From Providencia zhijiangensis (lineage in GTDB: Bacteria; Pseudomonadota; Gammaproteobacteria; Enterobacterales; Enterobacteriaceae): 64,000 bases of DNA. How positions within the stretch are numbered: position 1 is the first letter of the stretch; each line of letters starts with the position of its first letter. A model generated the notes under the pieces. That model was not told the origin of the DNA. It saw only the letters and a list, made by a program, of their open reading frames with translations, and searched no databases. Positions 58,505-64,000 of this stretch are shown here, one piece after another. Both the position numbers and the translations under genes were made by a program. The stretch spans positions 1,860,001 through 1,924,000 of the forward strand of contig NZ_CP135990.1 of the NCBI RefSeq assembly GCF_030315915.2. The letters are read 5' to 3'.

Positions 58505-58735
58505 AGTGACCTCTATAGTTGAGTATCGACAGCATCATCCGGTGAACGACCTAAAAATGGCACTATCTATCTATTCTTACAAAACAAAACGGTCACAATA
58601 ATATCTTTATCAAATAATATTGTGACTCAACAAAATAATTTATATACAGACTATTTTACACCCAAACCGTGATCCATCAACGAATTAGGTAATATTCTTA
58701 CAAACTAGGGGGTTTTAGCTGCCCGTCAATTCACT

Positions 58736-59608
58736 TTATCCCTCATTCACTTTATCCCAGAGGGTCCAAACGGCTTGGTCATCATCAGGGAGCCATAAAT
58801 TCCGCCCTAACTCAATCCACGAACAAGGGCGATGGAAGTCTGATCCAACAGAGGTTTTCAAGTTTGCCTCTTGTGCCAACTCTCCTAAAAATCGCTTCTC
58901 ATTTGCTGGTTGCTGGCAATGAGAAATTTCCATCGCATCCCCTTGGCAGGCTTTAAAGTGATCGATCAGGCGTCTTAACCATTTATTCGATAATTGATAT
59001 TTTGATGGATGCGCCAGAACCGCGACACCGCCAGATTGATGAATGGCATCCACTGCTTCTTGAATGCTGCACCACTGAGCAGGAACATAGCCGGTTTTTC
59101 CTTTCGCCAGATAGCGCTTAAACACATTATTGATGGTTTTCTCTTTGCCAATTTTGACAATGTACTGCGCAAAATGCGCACGCGTGACCTGCCCGCCACC
59201 CGAGATCGCTTGGGCATTTTCCCACGCATCCTCAATCCCTGCCTTTTGCAAGCGACGACCTATCTCAATCCCGCGTTCTAGGCGGCGTTGTGATTGCTGT
59301 TCCAGTAACGTTTCCATCGCTGGATGACTCGGTGAAAAATTCAAACCAACAATATGAATTTCAATATTTTCCCACAAGGTGGATATTTCAACTCCGTTAA
59401 CTAATGTTAATGGACGTGAATTATCAGCAAGATACGCTTTGGCAGCAATTAAGCCATCACAAGTATCATGATCCGTAATTGATAAAATATTCACACCCAT
59501 TGCTATCGCACGTTCGACTAACTCAGCGGGAGGCAATTCTCCATCTGATGCATTCGTATGGCTATGTAAGTCATAGCGAGTCATTATTGGCGTCGAATCT
59601 TGCGACAT
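58736..59608 (-). CDS. rnm: RNase AM (Rnm/YciV), PHP-domain 5'-3' exoribonuclease
   Basis: 290 residues (E. coli 293). PHP metal motifs: YDLHSHTNASDGEL, ILSITDHDTCDG, GVEISTLWENIEIHIVGL (split), VLAHPSKYQL and VGSDFHRP. Removes short 5' extensions from 5S, 16S and 23S rRNA precursors. Divergent from the trp operon, whose promoter lies in the 167-bp gap, as in E. coli. Confidence 0.94.
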   Translation of the reverse strand: MSQDSTPIMTRYDLHSHTNASDGELPPAELVERAIAMGVNILSITDHDTCDGLIAAKAYLADNSRPLTLVNGVEISTLWENIEIHIVGLNFSPSHPAMETLLEQQSQRRLERGIEIGRRLQKAGIEDAWENAQAISGGGQVTRAHFAQYIVKIGKEKTINNVFKRYLAKGKTGYVPAQWCSIQEAVDAIHQSGGVAVLAHPSKYQLSNKWLRRLIDHFKACQGDAMEISHCQQPANEKRFLGELAQEANLKTSVGSDFHRPCSWIELGRNLWLPDDDQAVWTLWDKVNEG

Positions 59609-59665
59609 AGTGTTACCTTCTCCCTTTTCGACTTAACGAAAATTAAAAATAAATACAAACAGCTA

Positions 59666-59700
59666 TTGACATAAACCACGCGATCCAGTTTACTAGTACG
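59666..59700 (+). promoter_or_regulatory. trp promoter and TrpR operator
   Basis: TTGACA at 59666-59671, 17-bp spacer, TTTACT at 59689-59694. The -10 overlaps ACTAGTAC, the conserved right half of the TrpR operator (CTAG core); the left half (CCAG) is degenerate compared with E. coli. ACTAGTACGCAAG matches the E. coli trp sequence exactly. Confidence 0.85.
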
Positions 59701-59775
59701 CAAGATTGCTTGTATTCAAAAGAATTAGTTTGCAAAAGCATTTAAAACTTAATTTGTTTATCCAGTGAGGCATGT

Positions 59776-59847
59776 ATGACTATTTTCAATTTATCAAATC
59801 GTTGGTGGCGCGACTTCCCAAATTGGGCGGAAGCCGCACGCGCATAA
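59776..59847 (+). CDS. trpL: trp operon leader peptide
   Basis: 23 residues: MTIFNLSNRWWRDFPNWAEA then ARA. Tandem Trp codons at positions 10-11 and a third at 17 sense charged tRNA-Trp. A GAGG ribosome site precedes the ATG. Too short for routine gene calling. It is more Trp-rich and longer than the 14-residue E. coli leader. Confidence 0.9.
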   Translation: MTIFNLSNRWWRDFPNWAEAARA

Positions 59848-59868
59848 ATTGTTAATGCCTCAGTGCCG

Positions 59869-59897
59869 AACCCGCCCTCAACCAGCGGGTTTTTTTA
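59869..59897 (+). terminator. trp attenuator
   Basis: AACCCGC / GCGGGTT stem with a 9-nt loop followed by a run of seven or more T, 22 bp after the trpL stop and 28 bp before trpE. Confidence 0.9.
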
Positions 59898-59924
59898 CGT
59901 CTAAAATTAGCTTAAGGCAGCAAA

Positions 59925-61499
59925 ATGAACAAACAAAACACCACATTAGCACATTTTAATCATCTGGATAGCCCAATTAACTATCAACCGGATCCTACGT
60001 TGTTATTTAATCACCTGTGCCAGAATAAAGCCGCTACCATGCTGTTAGAGTCGGCTGAAGTCAACAACAAAGCTAATTTACAAAGCCTATTAATCATCGA
60101 TAGCGCATTACGCATCCGTGCATTTGGTCAACGGGTTGAAATTGAAGCCTTAACTGAAAATGGCCAAGCCCTATTACCTTTAATTAATGCACAATTAGCC
60201 GAGAAAGCGATTTCTCGCGATTTAACCACAAACCATCTGACCGTCATCTTTGCTCAACCAGAAAGCCAATTAGATGAAGATAGCCGCTTAAAAAGCGCAT
60301 CATGTTTGGATGTATTACGCGCATTGCCTGCACTGGCGCAAGCCCACTTCCCGAAACCAGAAATCCTGTTTATGGGCGGATTATTTGCCTATGACTTAGT
60401 GGCAAATTTTGAAGCATTACCAGAAGTCGCAGCCACAAACCAATGCCCAGATTTCTGCTTTTTTGTCGCTGAACACTATTTAGTGATCGACCATCAGAAC
60501 CAAGCTGCGCGCTTAAAAAGCCTGTTATTTACCGCAGACACCCACATCGTCGAACAAGTAAAACAACGCCACAGCGACATTATCGTTGCGTGCCGCCCTT
60601 ACTTACCCGCATTACCTCTGGGTGAACAAGACAACTTCAGCGTCACTATCAATAAAAACGATGAAGAATATGGGCGTGTAGTTAATACATTAAAAGAAGC
60701 CATCTACCGCGGTGATATTTTCCAAGTCGTCCCATCACGCAAATTCAGTATGCCATGTGCACAACCGTTGATTGCCTATCAAAAACTTAAGGCGCAAAAC
60801 CCAAGCCCGTACATGTTCTATATGCAAGACAACGATTTCACCCTGTTCGGTGCTTCCCCAGAAAGCGCGTTGAAATACAGCAAACAAACTCGCATGGTGG
60901 AAATCTACCCAATTGCCGGTACCCGTCCTCGTGGTCGCAATGCGCAAGGAAATATCGACTTAGATTTAGATAGCCGCATTGAATTGGCCATGCGTACCGA
61001 TGAAAAAGAGCTGGCCGAACACATCATGCTGGTGGACTTAGCCCGTAATGATTTAGCTCGAATTTGTGAAGCAGGTAGCCGCTATGTTGCCAACCTGACC
61101 AAAGTTGACCGCTACTCTTTTGTCATGCACTTAGTTTCCCATGTTGTTGGCACTTTACGCAGCGATTTAGATGTTTTCCATGCTTATCAAGCCTGTATGA
61201 ATATGGGGACATTAACCGGCGCGCCGAAAGTTAAAGCGATGCAACTGATCGCAGAATGTGAAAAAGAGCGCAGAGGCTCTTACGGCGGCGCTGTGGGTTA
61301 CTTTAATGGTAAAGGCGACTTTGATACTTGCATCGTTATTCGTTCCGCGTATGTCGAAAACGGCATTGCCACCGTTCAAGCTGGCGGAGGCGTTGTCCTC
61401 GACTCGTCTCCACAAGGTGAAGCCGACGAAACTCGTAATAAAGCCCGCGCGGTGATCCGCGCCATTGCCCAAGCCCACCAAGTTGAGGAGTTATTTTAA
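59925..61499 (+). CDS. trpE: Anthranilate synthase component I
   Basis: 524 residues. Chorismate-using subunit. The tryptophan feedback motif [10 protein letters not shown] is intact (Ser in LLES), so feedback inhibition is expected. Catalytic blocks: [35 protein letters not shown] and [12 protein letters not shown]. Last base overlaps the trpG start. Confidence 0.96.
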   Translation: MNKQNTTLAHFNHLDSPINYQPDPTLLFNHLCQNKAATMLLESAEVNNKANLQSLLIIDSALRIRAFGQRVEIEALTENGQALLPLINAQLAEKAISRDLTTNHLTVIFAQPESQLDEDSRLKSASCLDVLRALPALAQAHFPKPEILFMGGLFAYDLVANFEALPEVAATNQCPDFCFFVAEHYLVIDHQNQAARLKSLLFTADTHIVEQVKQRHSDIIVACRPYLPALPLGEQDNFSVTINKNDEEYGRVVNTLKEAIYRGDIFQVVPSRKFSMPCAQPLIAYQKLKAQNPSPYMFYMQDNDFTLFGASPESALKYSKQTRMVEIYPIAGTRPRGRNAQGNIDLDLDSRIELAMRTDEKELAEHIMLVDLARNDLARICEAGSRYVANLTKVDRYSFVMHLVSHVVGTLRSDLDVFHAYQACMNMGTLTGAPKVKAMQLIAECEKERRGSYGGAVGYFNGKGDFDTCIVIRSAYVENGIATVQAGGGVVLDSSPQGEADETRNKARAVIRAIAQAHQVEELF

Positions 61500-62107
61500 T
61501 GGCTAATATCTTACTACTCGATAATGTCGACTCCTTCACCTACAACTTGGTCGACCAATTACGCGCTGGCGGTCATCACGTGGTGATCTACCGCAACACC
61601 GTTAATGCGGCACATGTTTTATCTGTATTGAATCAGCTCGATGATGCGATTTTAGTCCTTTCACCGGGCCCTGGAAAACCCAGTGACGCGGGCTGTATGC
61701 CGGAAGTACTTAAATCAGTAATAGGCACCATTCCTGTGATTGGCATCTGCTTAGGGCATCAAGCCATTGTTGAAGCTTATGGCGGAACAGTCTCCCCTGC
61801 GGGTGAAATTTTACACGGCAAAGCATCAATGGCGACCCACGATGAACAAGCCATGTTTACCGGCTTAGAAAACCCTATTTCAGTGGCTCGCTATCACTCT
61901 TTAGTGGGTAGCCAAATCCCTGAATCATTAACTATTTGCGCACAATCCAATGGCATGGTCATGGCGGTGCGCAATGATGAACAGCGAGTGTGTGGATTCC
62001 AGTTTCACCCCGAATCCATCTTAACCACCCAAGGAAAATTGTTGTTAGAAAATACGGTGGCATGGGCGCTTTCTTCCCCCAACAAAACAACATCACATTC
62101 GCACTAA
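61499..62107 (+). CDS. trpG: Anthranilate synthase glutamine amidotransferase component
   Basis: 202 residues: a complete stand-alone class I amidotransferase with nucleophile Cys in [15 protein letters not shown] and catalytic His-x-Glu in [13 protein letters not shown]. In E. coli this domain is fused to TrpD; here the stop at 62105-62107 and a new ribosome site and ATG for trpD 20 bp later show two separate proteins, as in Serratia and Morganellaceae. Confidence 0.96.
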   Translation: MANILLLDNVDSFTYNLVDQLRAGGHHVVIYRNTVNAAHVLSVLNQLDDAILVLSPGPGKPSDAGCMPEVLKSVIGTIPVIGICLGHQAIVEAYGGTVSPAGEILHGKASMATHDEQAMFTGLENPISVARYHSLVGSQIPESLTICAQSNGMVMAVRNDEQRVCGFQFHPESILTTQGKLLLENTVAWALSSPNKTTSHSH

Positions 62108-62127
62108 TGGGACACAGAGAGCCAATC

Positions 62128-63129
62128 ATGCAAAACATTTACGATAAATTATTTAAGGCGCAAGCGTTAACTCAACAAGAGAGCCAATATTTATTTAACG
62201 CGATTATTCAAGGTGAACTCACTGAACCCCAACTTGCTGCCGTCTTGATCAGCATGAAAATGCGTGGCGAACAACCACAAGAAATTGCCGGTGCTGCATT
62301 GGCATGCTTAGAAAACGCCCAACCTTTCCCACGCCCTGACTATCAATTCAGTGATATTGTCGGCACAGGGGGAGACGGCGCCAACAGTATTAATATTTCC
62401 ACCGCCAGCGCATTTGTGGCGGCAAAATGTGGGATCAAAGTCGCGAAACACGGCAACCGCAGCGTTTCCAGTCGTTCAGGTTCATCGGATCTACTCGCCG
62501 CCTTTGGCATTGCTTTAGATTTAAGCGCTCAAAGCGCCCGTGATGCGTTAGACGAGTTAGGCTTATGTTTCTTATTTGCGCCGCAATATCACAGTGGATT
62601 CCGCCATGCCGCGCCGGTACGTAGCCAATTAAAAACCCGTACTTTATTTAATGTTCTGGGCCCATTAATTAACCCAGCTCGCCCACCGTTAGCTTTAGTG
62701 GGCGTCTATCAAGATTCATTGGTTGAACCGGTAGCAAAAACCATGCAAATGCTTGGGTTTACCCGCGCTGCTGTGGTACATAGTGGAGGGATGGATGAAG
62801 TTTCACTTCATGCACCAACCCATGTCGCCGAGTTAAAAAATGGTGAGGTTCAGCAATATACTCTGACAGCTGAAGATTTTGGTTTAGCGCCTTATCAGCT
62901 GAAAGATTTGGAAGGCGGTACCCCAGATGAAAACCGTTTTCTACTGACACAATTATTACAAGGTCATGGTCAAGCTGCTCATGAAGCTGCTGTCACCGCA
63001 AATGTCGCCATGTTGTTACGTATTAATGGCTACGAAGATTTAAAAGAAAACAGCGAACACGCACTCAATATTATTCGTAGCGGTAAAGCATTTGACCGCG
63101 TTCTGGCACTAGCTGCAAGGGAGCACTAA
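62128..63129 (+). CDS. trpD: Anthranilate phosphoribosyltransferase
   Basis: 333 residues from the ATG at 62128 (CAGAGAG upstream); the frame is open further upstream within trpG, but that part is a trpG shadow. PRPP and anthranilate motifs: [41 protein letters not shown] (in two parts), and [13 protein letters not shown]. One base separates its stop from trpC. Confidence 0.96.
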   Translation: MQNIYDKLFKAQALTQQESQYLFNAIIQGELTEPQLAAVLISMKMRGEQPQEIAGAALACLENAQPFPRPDYQFSDIVGTGGDGANSINISTASAFVAAKCGIKVAKHGNRSVSSRSGSSDLLAAFGIALDLSAQSARDALDELGLCFLFAPQYHSGFRHAAPVRSQLKTRTLFNVLGPLINPARPPLALVGVYQDSLVEPVAKTMQMLGFTRAAVVHSGGMDEVSLHAPTHVAELKNGEVQQYTLTAEDFGLAPYQLKDLEGGTPDENRFLLTQLLQGHGQAAHEAAVTANVAMLLRINGYEDLKENSEHALNIIRSGKAFDRVLALAAREH

Positions 63130-63130
63130 G

Positions 63131-64000
63131 ATGAAAGGCACTGTATTACAAAAGATTGTGGATGATAAATTTGCCTATTTAATAGAGCGCAAACAGCGTC
63201 AACCGCTGGCAAGTTTTCAATCTGAAGTGCAACCTGCTCAACGAAATTTCTACTCAGCCTTACAAGCTAAGCGCCCTGTGTTTATTTTAGAGTGCAAAAA
63301 AGCGTCTCCATCCAAGGGGCTTATCCGTGAAGATTTCGATCCTGCAGTGATTGCGGGCATGTATGCCCCTTATGCTTCTGCAATTTCAGTTTTGACTGAC
63401 GAAAAATATTTTCAAGGCAAAATGGATTATTTGACCATCGTCAGCAATACCGTGAAACAACCCGTTCTGTGCAAAGATTTCATCGTTGACCCTTATCAGA
63501 TATACCTTGCTCGCTATTACCAAGCGGATGCCATTTTATTAATGCTGTCCGTATTAAATGATGAACAATACCTTGCCCTTGCCGATGTTGCACACCAACT
63601 GAATATGGGCGTACTCACCGAAGTGAGCAACGACGAAGAGCTGGAACGTGCGATAACATTGAAAGCCAAGGTGGTTGGGATCAACAACCGCGACCTGCGC
63701 GATATGTCTATCGATTTAAATCGTACACGTCATCTCGCACCGCGTTTACCGGCTGGAACCGTGGTGATCAGCGAGTCAGGTATTCTTCAACATCAACATA
63801 TTCAAAGCCTTGCGGATGTCGCGAACGGCTTCTTAATTGGTAGTGCCCTGATGGAGCAAGCGGACTTACCTCAAGCACTGCGTAACCTGCTGATTGGTGA
63901 GCATAAAGTGTGTGGATTAACCCGTGAACAAGATGCTAAAGCCGCATTTGCTGCAGGTGCTAACTTTGGTGGACTGATTTTTGCTGAAAAATCCCCCCGT
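63131..64000 (+). CDS. trpC: Indole-3-glycerol phosphate synthase / phosphoribosylanthranilate isomerase, cut by window end
   Basis: 290 codons are visible, open to the last base. The TrpC domain is complete: catalytic Lys in FILECKKASPSKG, LTDEKYFQG and CKDFIVDPYQ, Glu in LTEVSNDEEL, GINNRDL and ISESGI. After GEH comes KVCGLTREQDAKAAFAAGAN, the start of the TrpF isomerase domain, so the gene is the fused trpCF of enterobacteria. About 170 residues remain beyond the window. Confidence 0.95.
   Translation, partial: MKGTVLQKIVDDKFAYLIERKQRQPLASFQSEVQPAQRNFYSALQAKRPVFILECKKASPSKGLIREDFDPAVIAGMYAPYASAISVLTDEKYFQGKMDYLTIVSNTVKQPVLCKDFIVDPYQIYLARYYQADAILLMLSVLNDEQYLALADVAHQLNMGVLTEVSNDEELERAITLKAKVVGINNRDLRDMSIDLNRTRHLAPRLPAGTVVISESGILQHQHIQSLADVANGFLIGSALMEQADLPQALRNLLIGEHKVCGLTREQDAKAAFAAGANFGGLIFAEKSPR

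Noticed and set aside
61990-62127. A 46-codon N-terminal extension of trpD reaching into trpG.
   Set aside because: It lies in the coding sequence of trpG in another frame; the ATG at 62128 matches the family start and has a ribosome site.

Overview
The window is chromosomal DNA of an enterobacterium, most likely of the Morganellaceae (a Providencia-like organism). The basis is AT-rich but ordinary enterobacterial protein sequences, long blocks in Escherichia coli gene order (bioD2-mlc-ynfL-ynfM, tus-fumC-manA-ydgA-add, ydgJ-ydgK-rsxABCDGE-nth, osmB-yciH-pyrF-lapB-lapA-pgpB-ribA, acnA-cysB, topA-yciN-sohB-yciK-btuR-rluB-yciO-rnm-trp), and a trp operon with unfused trpG and trpD. The genus is inference; no rRNA or other marker gene is present.

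The window covers the replication terminus. A 28-bp site at 3382-3409 matches the E. coli chromosome-dimer resolution site dif at 25 of 28 positions (XerD arm perfect, XerC arm two differences, one difference in the centre). Two near-perfect Tus-binding Ter sites follow at 15339 (directly before tus) and 22118, both in the same orientation. Two KOPS octamers (GGGAAGGG on the minus strand, at 4256 and 16016) point back toward dif. Together they describe one arm of a compact replication fork trap with dif and tus only 12 kb apart.

Layout. 1-3.4 kb is accessory or decayed: a partial LysR regulator, a TauE exporter, 5' remnants of an antibiotic-biosynthesis-monooxygenase-like gene and a class A beta-lactamase-like gene, and an intact prlF-yhaV toxin-antitoxin module with two adjacent perfect palindromes as operator, all ending at dif. 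3.8-7.3 kb holds roxA and a LysR / tautomerase / quinone oxidoreductase divergon. 7.5-15 kb carries a DUF4139 protein, ydfG, ynfB, bioD2, mlc, ynfL and ynfM, with a consensus FNR box between the last two. 15-24 kb has a chitin-binding LPMO remnant, tus, fumC, manA, ydgA, add, yfeH and ydgJ. 24-34 kb is the rsx electron-transport operon with nth, then rnb and osmB; RsxC has a seven-copy 39-residue C-terminal repeat. 34-46.6 kb holds pyrF, lapAB, pgpB, ribA, hemB, acnA, cysB and a pepO-type peptidase. 46.8-52 kb has an AT-rich phosphoethanolamine-transferase-like gene, sodC and topA, with three ERIC-like repeats; one of them supplies the last codons and stop of sodC. 52-64 kb runs from yciN to the attenuated trp operon (trpL, E, G, D, CF), cut by the window end.

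No tRNA, rRNA, CRISPR array, intact insertion sequence or prophage was seen. The strongest observations are the dif/Ter/KOPS architecture, the cluster of 5'-only gene remnants around it, the RsxC repeat array and the ERIC-derived end of sodC.
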